A DNA stretch of 64,000 nucleotides from Thelonectria olida (GCA_020736575.1 JAGPYM010000024.1:1-64000); one strand, 5' to 3'. Positions 24,606-35,630 are shown, numbered from the stretch's first letter. Numbers and translations are program-made. The notes: a model not told the origin generated them from the sequence alone.

Positions 24606-25140
24606 ATCTAGGGTATCATAATTCCGCCGGGCACAAATACGAAAATCGTGACCACAACTCCGCTGATAAATGTGATCAGATCTAGCGGCGAGGTTCGCCA
24701 AAATTGGCGGACAGTGGAGGGCGATGCGATAAGATCTCCTACAGCGTGAACAATAATGCCTGCTAGCGTAGCTACGGGGATATAGAAAAAGACACTGGTT
24801 AAGGTGTAAAATAGCCACCAGGACTATGGCGGCGGTGATGACGCTGGCGAGGGGCGTTCGCACACCGGCCTTGGATTTGATGGCCGTGCGCGAGAAAGAT
24901 CCCGTCACAGGGAAGGCGCCCAGGAACGGTCCGAAGATATTTGAGATGCCGATGGCGACAAGCTCTTGGGACGGATTGATGGTATAACCATTGATCCGTC
25001 CGAAGGATTTAGCGATGGCGATGTGCTCGATGAGCAGAACGATGACGCTGGCGGGGAGCTTCGCTCGCGAAGGTGCTTATCACCTGCTGGTTAACAACTG
25101 GAACGCCTGCGTGCTGAAAGCCTCTTAGACCGCGAAGTAG
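24606..25140 (-). pseudogene. SulP sulfate-permease fragment with frameshifts
   Basis: The translated minus strand gives HAGVPVVNQQVISTFAS, then in another frame ASVIVLLIEHIAIAKSFGRI, ISNIFGPFLGAFPVTGSFSR and AIKSKAGVRTPLASVITAAI, then in a third frame TSVFFYIPVATLAGIIVHAV. These are core transmembrane motifs of SulP-family sulfate transporters. At least two frameshifts separate them and both ends are missing. The fragment abuts the start of the kinase-like pseudogene, so the two were joined by rearrangement. Confidence 0.75.
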
Positions 25141-25254
25141 GGAGTTGCTGCACAGCACCCCAAACCACCTCACCTCACGCCTGAACCCAACCATTCTATC
25201 CATTATTGTGGAGCCTCACGGCTCCTTGCTACATTACGGCAGTCTCCAGGAGGC

Positions 25255-25719
25255 CTACTTGCTTCTCAACCATGCCATGCGATGGTCTGGCTCTTTCTCC
25301 TCATTCCTCTGCCCATCGGAGCTGTGAATGACAACGAAACCGTGTTTCATGTAAAACGCGATGGCTCCCTCGTTTCTCTGAAATACCCATAGCTCCAGAC
25401 GGTCCCTCTGTTTCTGAGTCTCCTCGAGCAGCGTAGCGCCTAGGCCCTGGCGGTGGTTCTGCGGGTGGACGTAGAGATGGTCGACGTCGTCTCCGTCGAG
25501 CGCGAGAAAGGCGGCGACCTTGCCCTCCACTTCGATGATGGTGACTCCGCCTTTCGCCACTATGCCGGTGAAGAACGCCAGGGTCTGAGCATCCGTGTAT
25601 AGTCGGGGCAGGTAAGCCAACGAGTGTTGGCGGGCGGCCAGGAAGACGTTGGTTACGGCTTCGGCATCATCCGCCGCCGCTGGACGAACTAGTATCACCC
25701 CGTGATTCGCTCCTGCCAT
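25255..25719 (-). CDS. GNAT-family N-acetyltransferase
   Basis: An intact 154-codon frame starts at ATG 25719. It shows the GNAT fold signature: an N-terminal strand and helix (ILVRPAAADDAEAVTNVFLA), motif A with the acetyl-CoA loop (DHLYVHPQNHRQGLGATLLE, RxxGxG/A pattern) and motif B (LELWVFQRNEGAIAFYMKHG). The enzyme should transfer an acetyl group from acetyl-CoA to an amine. The substrate cannot be told. The length matches small stand-alone GNATs common in bacteria and fungi. It has no intron and is one of few intact genes in a decayed stretch, so it may be a recent or selected gene. Codon use was not computed. Confidence 0.85.
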   Translation of the reverse strand: MAGANHGVILVRPAAADDAEAVTNVFLAARQHSLAYLPRLYTDAQTLAFFTGIVAKGGVTIIEVEGKVAAFLALDGDDVDHLYVHPQNHRQGLGATLLEETQKQRDRLELWVFQRNEGAIAFYMKHGFVVIHSSDGQRNEEKEPDHRMAWLRSK

Positions 25720-26940
25720 TTCTCGCTCCGGCGGTCAACCAAATTGTCGAATCTGCGCTTGATTTCCAGGAAGATATACAATTTTGCACCATCAACGCGG
25801 GGACGATGAACTATTCTGCCCAGGGGGCCACGAAGCCATATTGAGGGGCAGGGTTATTGCGGCTGCGCCGCAGCTTCGGGTAATATGGCCAAGGGTCCCT
25901 CCGAGACGGCCGAAAGAACGAGATTAGTGTCACAGACCTGCCCCCTGAGGATTATTACCGTCGCAATAATCCCTAGGCTACCCTGTAACCAGCCACGTGA
26001 TAGCGCGCGGCCTGTGCACGCGAACACCCCTTAAGGAGAATATTCCGCGAATGTGTATTGTAGCTCTTCGAGCTACGTCTTGTCCATAGAGCCAGACCTG
26101 CCTGCAGGATTGCCTATCGTAGCAATAGACTCATTATCCGCCTGTGCGTCCCTTGTCCACCTGACCGGCAACGACCGCCCGTGACAGGAATTGCCTGTGT
26201 CCTCTCTCTCGGCATCCATCCATCTTCGTCGTCATAATCTTACTCTCACACAACTATGGTCAATCTGATCGTACCAGCTTGGTGCAAGTGCACCATTCAC
26301 AAGCTTACGTTGGAAGTTTCGTGCTAGCATATCATTAGTCAAGAATAATTCCATCACTAGCAGTAAAGAGTTGGCCCTCAATTATATTGTGATGATCCAA
26401 CTTCTGATGAGAAACCAGACAAGTATAAGGGTTTATTGATTCCAGTTTAGCCCAGCTGTAGTTCATGGTTGTGCAGCATATCGCTTCCCTGGGCATTGGT
26501 TTTTTCCCCCTTTTAGGGTTAGTTTTCCTAATGTCGTAACGCGAATTGCGCAGGGCAGCGATGGATTACATCCGATTTTATAATAAATATTATAATGCTG
26601 GCCCTACTTGCTACCTATGCCGGGCGGCCCATCCTAGGACCTAACCGTCACTATCATTACCTGCTGTTAGGTTACCGGCAAGGTCGACCTTTATACAGCC
26701 CTGCAGTCGCAGAGGATCAGATGCGGCTTCTCAAGCGCGCGGTCGACGATATGTTTGACTGGGCTGCAGCGACCCTAGCGTCCACATCTTAACTGTCCTG
26801 CTGCTGGCTGTCGAGCCACTTGGGAAGCAGATTCTGGAACCAACCGCTTCGAATGCTTCCGCGACCCACGCGAGCCAGGTACAGGGCTTTCTAGATGTAG
26901 TTCATTTGCTACGCCTTCCGAGTCTAGGCCTAGATCCCGC
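25720..26940. other. Intergenic region, possible small MITE
   Basis: A weak inverted pair (AGGGTTATTGCGGC near 25850 and GTCGCAATAATCCCT near 25960-25973) could be the ends of a small inverted-repeat element of about 125 bp. A 65-codon ATG frame at 26595-26792 has no recognisable domain and I do not call it a gene. Confidence 0.35.
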
Positions 26941-27650
26941 CATACGCCAGGGCGGGACTCCGGGAGGAGAAAAGAGCACAGCATAACGATTCCAGGAAAC
27001 ATCAGCTGCAGACCAACAGGTATCAGCCAAGACTTGTTATGACCTTCGTAGGCCAAACCGCCACGGGCGGCACCACTGGCAACAAGGGCACCGAGAGGCC
27101 ACATGACGTTGTAGAGGCCGGTGACAACACCACGGTGCGCCGGGTGCGAGATCTCGACAACGTAGACAGGGCCGGCGGCGGCGGCGATGCCCACGCCGAA
27201 ACCAAGGAAGAACCGACCAGCCATGAACTGTTCGACACTGGCATTGACAATGGTAGTAACCTGGATGATGACGCCAATGACGATAGTGGTAGAGCCGATG
27301 CACATGCCGGCTCGGCGACCCCAGGTGTCAACAGCGGGTCCGATGAAGGGGATCGCAACCACATTTCCAATTTGATACATAGCAGTGACGATGCCTAGAG
27401 AGCGGGAGATGGAGAAATGAGCCTTCGTTGCAGTCCCGTCACGATGCCACAGCAGCGGAGGATGGTGCATGGCATTTGCTTGGGGCAGTTTGACGTACCA
27501 GCCTCAATTCCAACATTGGCAACATTAAAATACTCTTTGAAAGTGTCATTGGCGAGAAGAGTGCCAAAGAGAGAACCATCATAGCCATTAGTGGTTGAGC
27601 AGCAGAAGGCGACGAAGCATGCAAGGATGAGGATGATCGGGGGCACCTAT
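26940..27650 (-). pseudogene. Truncated MFS sugar-transporter-like gene
   Basis: Exon part 27646-27499 reads FVAFCCSTTNGYDGSLFGTL. After a 104-nt GT..AG intron (27498-27395) the frame continues IVTAMYQIGNVVAIPFIGPA, DTWGRRAGM (the MFS loop 2-3 signature D-x-x-GRR), RFFLGFGVGIAAAAGPVYVV and SWLIPVGLQLMFPGIVMLCS. This covers about the first six transmembrane segments of a hexose-type MFS permease. Similarity is lost after LLPES and the second half is missing. On the 5' side the exon begins at an AG acceptor-like site 16 bp from a copia LTR, so the first exon was cut off by that element. Confidence 0.75.
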
Positions 27651-27665
27651 TTGGGAGGCTCCTTG

Positions 27666-27800
27666 TGATGAAACAAAAAGGGTTATCAGTTATGTTGAAA
27701 GATCTGAGTTACATATGTCTGAGAGGAGCACAGCTCCTTACATAGTATCCACATCCCAGCCACCAGCAGATCGGACCATCTTAGTCATACGGTCTCAACA
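27666..27800 (-). repeat. 3' LTR of the copia element
   Basis: Plus-strand sequence TGATGAAACAAAAAGGG...GGTCTCAACA, repeated at 33641-33774 and 33775-33899. It differs from the outer right copy at about two positions and from the inner right copy at about five. Confidence 0.9.
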
Positions 27801-27940
27801 CTCCCACTCGAGCTGCTGTTGGACTTGATGAGCACGCCTGTCGAGTCTCATTAAAACCCCAAAAACACCTTCGTGGGTGAAAACTGCAGGGAAAGAGCCA
27901 TCTCGACCCAGGCATTCGGAAATTCTTGACAGCCTCATGC

Positions 27941-28590
27941 AATCTTGGGACAGTAGGTCTTCTTCTATCCGCAGAAGATCTCCCTCCTGAATTCATCTTT
28001 TTGAACTCAGGGGTCTTCTTTCTGTCCACAGAAGATCTCCCACTGAAGCCCATCTTTGCACGGTTTTGCAATCTTGGGGCCGCAGGTCTTCTTCTGTCCG
28101 CAGAAGATCTCCCACCTATGCCCATCTCCGCAGGTCTTGCAATCTTGGGTCCATGGGTCTTCTTCTATCCACAGAAGATCTCCCACCTATGCCCATCTCT
28201 GCAGGTCTTGCAATCTTGGGTCCATGGGTCTTCTTCTATCCACAGAAGATCTCCCACCTATGCCCATCTCTGCAGGTCTTGTAATCTTGGATCCGTAGGT
28301 CTTCTTCTATCCACAGAAGATCTCCCACCTATGCCCATCTCTGCAGGTCTTGCAATCTTGGGTCCATGGGTCTTCTGTCCATGGTAGGTCTCCCACTTCA
28401 GTCCATCTTTGCACGTTCCTCACGATCAGTGCAATCTTGAGGTCGTGGGTCTTCTTCTATCCGTAGAAGATCCCCCACTCCAACTCATCTTTGCACCTTC
28501 CTCACGCTTTAGTGCAATCTTGGATCTGTAGGTCTCCTGTCTGTCCATGGTAGGTCTCCCATCCATGCCCATCTTTGCCCGTTCTCACAA
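27941..28590. repeat. 71-bp minisatellite inside the copia 3' region
   Basis: About nine units, each with AATCTTGGG, GGTCTTCTT, a TCTTCTATCCACAGAAGA hairpin, ATCTCCCACC and CCCATCT. Unit starts at 28070, 28141, 28212, 28283 and 28354 are exactly 71 bp apart; flanking units are more diverged. It lies between the RNase H stop and the 3' LTR. Confidence 0.9.
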
Positions 28591-31500
28591 TCGTCGTTCT
28601 TTGAGACCCAATGCTTCGCGAAATAGTAAGAAGCGATCCTTCGGCAAAGCTTTCGTCAGCCCGTCAGCGACCTGCTTGCCTGTTGGAATGTACTGGAAGT
28701 CAACGGTTCCATCATTGACCTTCTCCCTGCAGTAATGATGTTGAATATCAATATGCTTGGTTCTTGCATGGAACTGGGGATTCTTCGACATTGCGATCGC
28801 TCCTTGGTTGTCCCCAAAGATCACAGTTGTCTTCAGTTCTGGGACCTCCCTGTACTCTTTCAACAGTTCCTGGAGAAGGCTTCGCAACCAGACTGCTTCC
28901 TTTGCTGCTCCCGTTTGCCCCATGTATTCTGCTTCACATGAGGACAGGGCAACAGTCCTTTGCCTCTTCGAGCTCCAGCTAATAGCGCCCGTGCCAAGGT
29001 TGAACACGTATCCAGACGTTGACTTTCGAGTCTCCAGATCCCCCGCCCAATCCGAGTCGGTGTAGCCGAGAAGGGGTTGCAGCTTTCCTTGGTACACCAG
29101 TTCCAGATTTTGCGATCCTTTGAGATATCGAAAAACACGCTTGACAGCGGTTTGATGTTCGTTGGTTGGGTTTCCCAGGTGCCGGCTGCATAGAGAGAGA
29201 GCAAAGGCAATGTCTGGTCTCGTCCCAAGCATGAGGTACATCAGGGATCCAATCGCCTTTGCATACCACTGCTTGAGTTCATCGGTTGCCTTGTAGTCGG
29301 GATCTGGTTCTCCGAACTTGCTTGTGGCAACTGGTGTGGCATTAGGGGCGCATTGGTCCATTCCAAAGTCTCGAAGTATTTTCTCCAGGTACGATGTCTG
29401 CGACAGGAAAATTGATCGATTCGCCCTGTCTCTTCTCAAGGACATGCCTAGGTAATATTTGCATGGGCCCAGGTCTGTCATCTTGAACTTGTTGCACAGA
29501 GCTTGTTTGACCGTCACGATCTCGTCCTTGGAGGGTCCAGCAATACGCAGATCATCCACATACACCGCGATGAACGTGTGACCTTTCACGAAGACCCCCA
29601 TGTCTGAAAGTAAGGGCTTGAACCCGAGCGTCTCGAGGAAGGTCGAGACGGTCTCGTACCACACTCTTGGAGCTTGCTTCAGTCCATATAGTGCTCTCAA
29701 GAGCTTACAGACTCTCCCACTTCCATCGTCGAATCCTTCGGGTTGTTCCACGTATATCTCCTCAGTTACGAGGCCATAGAGGAAGGCTGTTTTGACGTCC
29801 ATTTGTTCCAGTTCCAAGTCGAGTGCCGCCGCGATGGCAAAGATCATCTTGTAGCTCATCGGCTTGACAACAGAGGCGAAGGTTTCGTTGAAGTCAATTC
29901 CTTCCCTTTGCTCGAAGCCTCTCACGACAAAGCGGGCCTTGTACCGCAGAACCTCCCCTTTTTCCCCTCGTTTGAGCTTGAACACCCATTTGCCTCGAAG
30001 GGCCTTTCGTCCTGGTGGAAGCGTAACTAGGGTCCAGACACCATTCTCGATTAGAGATCCGTGTTCATCCTTCAGTCCTCCCCACCAGAGTCTTCCATGA
30101 GGACCCTGAGTGGCTTCCTTGAAGGTTCTTGGTTCTGACTGGTCGATGTCGCGAGCAACTAGGTACAATTGTCTTGCAATTGTTGCGAGGAAGGCGAAGT
30201 TTGTGCTGGCCAGTATGTATCTCGATGGCAGCTGTCCTCTGGTCGATCTCTCGGGCAGCCGAGACTCTGCGTGCCGTTCTGTTGCTTCCGGTGGCGCCTC
30301 GTGCTCATCTGTGGCAACATGGATACTCGACCTGGTTGACTCTTGGTCCAGATCCCATCCTGGATCTCCCACTGAGGACTCATCCGAGGACGTCTCTCCA
30401 TGGCCAATCTCCTCGGTTCTATCTGCCTTTCCTGACACGATCGGAAGGGGCGACGGTTCCAGAATGATAGGATTTTCCACGTCGGTGTTCTGTTCTCTGT
30501 CTACCCGTCGTCGTTGCGATGGTCTCTGATCACTCATCTGATGCATGAGATTGTCGAGTGTTGGTTCGACACTTTTGATGTTTTCGGAGAAGACGACATT
30601 GTTAGACACAAAGACTCGTCCCCTTTCGTCAAGAAGAAATAGTTCGTACTACCCTGATAGCCGAGAAGCTGACAGGGAGTGCTCCTGGATTGCATCTTCT
30701 TTCGTTTAGACGATGGAAGTAGAGCCCATCCTCGTGAGCCAAGGATTCGCAGGTGGCTGAGATCAGGAACATCTCCATACCAGGCTTGGTATGGAGTGGT
30801 GGAGATGCTCGCCGTGGGACAGAGATTTCGGATGTGGTTCACTGCCTTGAGGAAGTATGGCCACCACTTCAAAGCAAGTCCGGATTTGACCAGTGTGGGC
30901 GTGAGCTTTTCCATGATGATTCGATTGAGAACCTCTGCCATCCATTTTGCTCGTGTTGCTCTGTCGCTGTGTACGAGAGATGAATTCCTCTGTCTCGGCA
31001 GAACACAATCAGGATATGGCTTCGATTTTCTCCTCCTCGGTCAAGATGAAGGAAGTGGCATCGCCTTTCAGGTCTTTCGAACTGCTTCAGTACGTGTTGG
31101 AAGCACTCTTCAAACTCCGACTTTTCCTTGATTGGATATACCCAGGACATCTGAGTAAAATCATCAATAAAGCAGGCCCAGTACCGGCTCCCGTCCACTC
31201 CCACTTCCGGGAAGGGTCCAGCAATGTCTGCATGAATACACTCCAGGGGGTAAGTCCCTTTCTTGATCGGTCGAACATGGGGGCATTCTTTGAGTTTGCC
31301 TTGCACGCAAGCTCCACATGGGGTTGATGAAGACTCATCTGGTCGAATTCCAGTAGATATCTTCATCAGTCTCTTAATATTTCTCTCTCCCAAGTGTGCA
31401 GTCGTTCGTGCCAAAGATGCAGCCGAGGGTCTCCCACTGAAAAGGAGGCCAAAGCGGTTTGAAAATGATCTTCCTCAGCTTCGTCGACCACATAGACGCC

Positions 31501-31602
31501 AGAGATCCTTGTTGCAGTGAGGACGACTTTTCCTTTGTTTCTGACCACTGCCTTCCCATTTCGGAAAAGAACTTCTGCCCCATTCTTCTCCAGTGCTGAC
31601 AC
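28585..31602 (-). pseudogene. copia pol (integrase, reverse transcriptase, RNase H), frameshifted
   Basis: Reading from 31602: pre-integrase (LHLWHERL), integrase core pieces (ECIHADIAGPFPEVGVDGSR; YWACFIDDF), then RVT_2 (KARFVVRGFEQREGIDFNET; AVYVDDLRIAG catalytic YVDD) and RNase H (GYTDSDWAG; ALSSCEAEYMG; TKHIDIQHHYCREKV). Frame breaks occur near 31390 (in a GAGAGAGA run), near 30945 and near 30620 (in a TTTCTTCTT run). The last 674-codon part is open and starts upstream of RT. No in-frame stop was found inside the conserved parts; all lesions are small indels. Confidence 0.88.
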
Positions 31603-31613
31603 GGACAGTAGGT

Positions 31614-32849
31614 TCAGTATCCTTCCGGAACATACAGAGCGCTATCGAGAGTAACATTCTGTGGCCCATTGGGTCCTTGCACTCGGAGGGAGTAGGTTCC
31701 ACGTCCTCCTGGCATAACTGTTGCGTTTGCAATGCCATTGATCGGGAGTCCCTGGTACTTGTGAAGAACTGTAAAGTTCGCAGATCGACAGAAGATGTGT
31801 GAGGAGGCACCACTATCCAAGACATGGATCCGTTCGAGGGCCCGAGCTTGGGGGGATGCCTGAGATCCAGAGAGTCCGAATGACGAGCCAATTAATCCAA
31901 GGTGACCTTGGAAATCATTTTGCCAAAGAGCCAGTCTCGCTTGGTCGGGTTGGAGATATGCAGGAGTCGCAGCCGTAGCAGATTCCGGTTCATCATTCGT
32001 CTTCTCCTTTTCCTTCTCCCGTCTCTGCATTTTTCGTTGTCGTCTCTCGTAACCCGTCTTGCCATACTCTCTCCTGAGTTCCGAGTGAAGTTTCCAGCAA
32101 GTTGACTTGTTGTGCCCCTTTCTTCCACAGTGTCCACAACCTGAGGTATCCTGGGCCACCATGGCTCTATGTGCAATCCTTGCAGTGGCTCCCCTTTGTC
32201 TGTCCTCTTCTTGAGATGCGGCAAAGATAGCAGTTTCGAACGTAACGGCCCCCTTGAGGATGACGTTGCGATTGATTGGATCTCGGATAGGAAGGATGTT
32301 ATGATTCTGATTGAAAGCAGTGAGGAAGACTTCATAGTCTGGTCCAAGCCCGCAGAGGAACTTGTTGACAAAGTGTGGTTCCCCAATCTGGCAGATTTCA
32401 TCCATCTCCAAGAGTTCAGCCCTAACTTGACGAAGCTTGTTTGCATATTCCATAACCGAATCACAAGAGTCAAGGGTGAGTTCTTGATATCTCCGGTCGA
32501 GCTCTTGAAAGATGGCACTTCCAACGGGGCGGTAACGGGTTTCAAGGTGATTGATCATGCCCTGTGCCGTTAGGATCCCCGTGGTGAACACTCGGGCGTT
32601 GTAGCCGAGCCGACTTCGGATGGCGCCGCATGCTCGATCCTGACGGCTCCTCCAGGTCTCAACCTGTGTTGTGATATCGTTCCCTTCTTCTGGTGGTTGA
32701 GCGTTCCTGGTCAAAAGGTCTCCGTATCCGCACATGTCCAGTAGGTCCAGCATTTCTCTCTTCCATGTCAGCCACTGGCTGGTTTGCTCCAGCTTTGGGA
32801 TGGCGCTTGAATTGCTAGCGAGGTTAAGCGATTCCTTGGAAAGGGACAT
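31614..32849 (-). pseudogene. copia gag with zinc knuckle and protease
   Basis: ATG 32849 opens SLSKESLNLASNSSAIPKLE, a Gag-type region (VMEYANKLRQVRAELLEMDE), a CCHC knuckle (CGHCGRKGHNKSTCWKL) and an aspartic protease site (VLDSGASSHIFC). The frame ends at 31614 just after ALYVPEG. A one-base shift there restores the continuation (LNLLSVSALEKNG) into pol. This could be a lesion or an assembly indel. Confidence 0.85.
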
Positions 32850-33092
32850 GGTGAATTTTCCGAGAGGCTGATGATCAAGGTACAGAGGGGACGGACGGGT
32901 TTTTGGAGAGGTTTCAGGTCGAGGCTTGGGGAGCCTTCTTGTCTTCGTTAGGCGATCATGGCGATGTCTGCTGCAAGAGTTTTTATTGGCGAGGTCGTCT
33001 GATTCGTCCTCCAAGAGAGTAAGATTGACTACATCTCTCCCGCTGTCTGGGAAAAGGGGCAATGATCTGGTTTCGACCCTCTGGCAGACCAC

Positions 33093-33621
33093 TTTCAGAC
33101 GATATTGGTCTGTGTCGGCCTGGTGGGCTGATTTTTCAGCTGCTGGCTGGCTCCGCCTGGCAATACGAACAGCATTGGCGGGACGTGACGCGTCTGGACG
33201 GGCGGGTTTCGCGTCATGCCATTCATCTCGCGGTCTCGAAATCAGGCCACCAGTCCTACGGTCCTACCGTAGATCGTGCGGCTGGGAGCTTCGACAATCC
33301 CAGACTGAGAGACTGAGGGACTGGTCCAGGTCTGCCAGCTCGTCAGCCAGACCGCAGTCTGAGAGTCCCTCAGGAATTTGGGTTTGATGATTAAAATTTG
33401 GTGTCTTGGACTGAGGGGCCAAAGGCTCCTTCTCGAGATATTTCTAGACATATCTTGTCAGCTGATTTGCAAGCTCCACGAAATACCCAAGGGAAGGAGG
33501 TAGGTTCAGGTAAGCTGAATGTCATGCGCAGTGGAAGGAAGTCTTTCGACTTCATGTGCTGTCCAGGAAAAGTAGAAAGGAAGACGGAAAACACTCAGCT
33601 TTGCGGTTGGAGGAAGATGGT
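33093..33621 (-). other. copia 5' leader region
   Basis: This is the non-coding leader between the primer-binding site and gag. No other gene is seen. Confidence 0.5.
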
Positions 33622-33640
33622 GCCCTCCGGGCTCATAACC
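33622..33640 (-). other. copia primer-binding site, initiator-tRNA half type
   Basis: Directly beside the LTR terminus, the plus strand reads GCCCTCCGGGCTCATAACC. The CGGGCTCATAACC part equals the anticodon stem-loop (CAT anticodon) of fungal initiator tRNA-Met, so the element RNA would pair with an internal site of that tRNA. Drosophila copia is the known case of priming by a 5' half of tRNA-iMet. Confidence 0.7.
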
Positions 33641-33774
33641 TGATGAAACGAAAAGGTTATCAGTTATGTTAAAAGGTCTAAGTTACATATGTCTGAGAGG
33701 AGCACAGCTCCTTACATAGTATCCACATCCCAGCCACCAGCAGATCGGACCATCTTAGTCATACGGTCTCAACA
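33641..33774 (-). repeat. 5' LTR of the copia element, inner copy
   Basis: 134 bp from TGATGAAACG to GGTCTCAACA. It is in contact with the primer-binding site on its left and another LTR copy on its right. Confidence 0.88.
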
Positions 33775-33899
33775 AAAAGGGTTATCAGTTATGTTGAAAG
33801 ATCTAAGTTACATATGTCTGAGAGGAGCACAGCTCCTTACATAGTATCCACATCCCAGCCACCAGCAGATCGGACCATCTTCGTCATACGGTCTCAACA
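33775..33899 (-). repeat. Second LTR copy in tandem
   Basis: 125 bp starting at AAAAAGGGTTATCAG, without the first bases of the LTR, and fused to the end of the inner LTR through a CAACAAAAAGGG-like junction. It ends with GGTCTCAACA beside another copia fragment. Confidence 0.85.
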
Positions 33900-35045
33900 C
33901 GTCTTTGTCGGCGGACCTGGCGCTTCACCTTGGCCACTCCACAAGCATCGCACTCGACAGTGGAAATCCCCTTAATCTTCACCCCCCGAGATTGACCCAT
34001 GAGGTGCCTGAGTGTTTTAGGTCCCGGGTGTCCAAGTCGAAGGTGCCAAATGCTTTCGTTTCCACTGCGAGGAGGGCGCTTAGTCCACGAATTGTATTGA
34101 TTCCGTCTAGCAAGGAATGCCGCTGCTGTCATCGACTTGTTGATGTACTCTAGCACGTACTGGTCAAGCTTGTCGGTTAACGTGCAAAGGATGGAGTCGT
34201 CTTTTCTGCGGATGTGGTTGTTGTTCCCCTTGGTGTCCCAGTAGTAGCCCCTTTTCCGTAATTGGCGGTATGAGACGATATTGCAGGCGAAGTTTCGGCA
34301 GTGAGCTACATCGCGGAGTCGGAGGATAGAGGGACCCTGGGGCCCTTGGACGCGGATATCCACGTTCCCGTATCCGTGGATGGTCACTGGCGAGTCTCCT
34401 GCGTAGACGAAGTCTCCAAAAGGTGCTGGTCGGTAGTCGAGGAACCTGCATATTTCGTTGAAGATGTGGATCGTCGATCCAGAGTCAAGGATGGCAGAGT
34501 GTTTGAGGGGGTAGGGGGCACAGTTAAACGCTGCGACAAGGCTGCGCATCACCAGGTAAGTCGCCTTGACGCGTGCCATACCCCGCCCAAGTCACTCATC
34601 CTTGGTGGCTTTATCCTTCCTCTTGGAGAGCCGTTTGACTTCCTCGGCAAGGCCGGTATCTTTCTTGAGGCGGTCGTTTATCAATCGTTGCATCCCTTGG
34701 CTTGGCTCCCACCCTTCTGCTCTTTGGTCGGGGAATAGGTACCAACAATCTTTCCAGTCGTGGAAACCGAGGCATCCTCGGCAGGTTGGCCCGTCGGGGT
34801 CTGGATTGGTGACTGTCTCTGCTCTTTTTCGTTTCGATAATGTGCCTCTTCCTTCTCTTCCTCTACGCCCGCGGCCTCGGCCCGCGTATCTCGAGTTCCT
34901 TGGACTGCCACGTCAGCCTTCCATGTCGACGCGTCTCCCAGAACTTCAATGGTATCGGCGTCGGGTTCCGCATCATTGGCAGAGTTGTCGTTCTTGCAAG
35001 TGTGGCCGTAGGTGGCTGTGAAGGCACCCCTCTTGATTCCTGACG
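33900..35045 (-). pseudogene. Fragment of a second copia element (gag, protease, pre-integrase)
   Basis: The frame 34579-33900 shows a protease active site (AILDSGSTIHIFNEICRFLD), a pre-integrase region (SIWHLRLGHPGPKTLRHLMG) and the CDACGVAKVKRQ zinc-binding part, which runs straight into the tandem LTR at 33899. A separate frame (34681-35045) is a gag-end remnant (KRGAFTATYGHTCKN). The sequence differs from the neighbouring copia, so this is another family, cut on one side by the first copia and on the other by the hAT element at 35046. Confidence 0.8.
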
Positions 35046-35630
35046 CAGCGCTGCCCACAATTCAATCCGCAATCCAATTTCATCCAATTCAAGCCAGCAA
35101 TTCAATCCAATTCGGCCTACCCGCAAGGCAAGGCAATTCAATTCGGGGCTCACTGGGAATTGGATAGGATTGAGGTCGCGCATGTCACGTGTAGTGAATG
35201 AGATAGGGGCTCAATGTCGCAGGCTAGGCATGATCTCAACCAGCCTCAGGAAACAACAGCACTTAGTAATCAACCTGTGTGCTTCAAGTAAAACCTGTGG
35301 GCTAGAGTACCCCGCACTTTAGACAACAATCAATCAACACACTGCTGTTGCTCATCATATTCACTTTAACCCTTTAAGCACGCTCAGTGCGACACTCAAC
35401 CTATGGCTCAACCTCTCAGCGCCTAGCCTAATTAGGCCCTTACCCGTCAATAACAACCACCCCGCGTCAAAGTTGACGCGTTTACTGCTATTTTTGCTAT
35501 TTTTGCTGTTTTTGCTATTGTTGTTTTGCTGCTGCTTTTGGGCCCTTGCTGCCAACTTGCCTTCCTTCATCAATTGCCCTGATTGAAGCCATTCAGAGCC
35601 ATCTTTATCCTTATCTTCATCATTGTCACA

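Larger units (their letters stand above)
27666..33899 (-). mobile_element. Ty1/copia-type LTR retrotransposon, nearly full length
   Basis: The element is bounded by about 135-bp LTRs that begin TG and end CA on both strands. Order on the minus strand: 5' LTR (doubled, 33899-33641), primer-binding site, gag with CCHC knuckle and DSG protease, integrase, reverse transcriptase, RNase H, a minisatellite, a polypurine run (GAGTGGGAG beside 27801) and the 3' LTR (27800-27666). The order PR-IN-RT-RH is diagnostic of copia. The coding region is split by four small frameshifts. Confidence 0.9.

Noticed and set aside
26595..26792. 65-codon ATG frame before the MFS relic
   Set aside because: Short, no recognisable domain, and no supporting context.
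27926..28387. 153-codon plus-strand frame with internal repeats
   Set aside because: It is the 71-bp minisatellite read in one frame; similar frames are open in the other phases.
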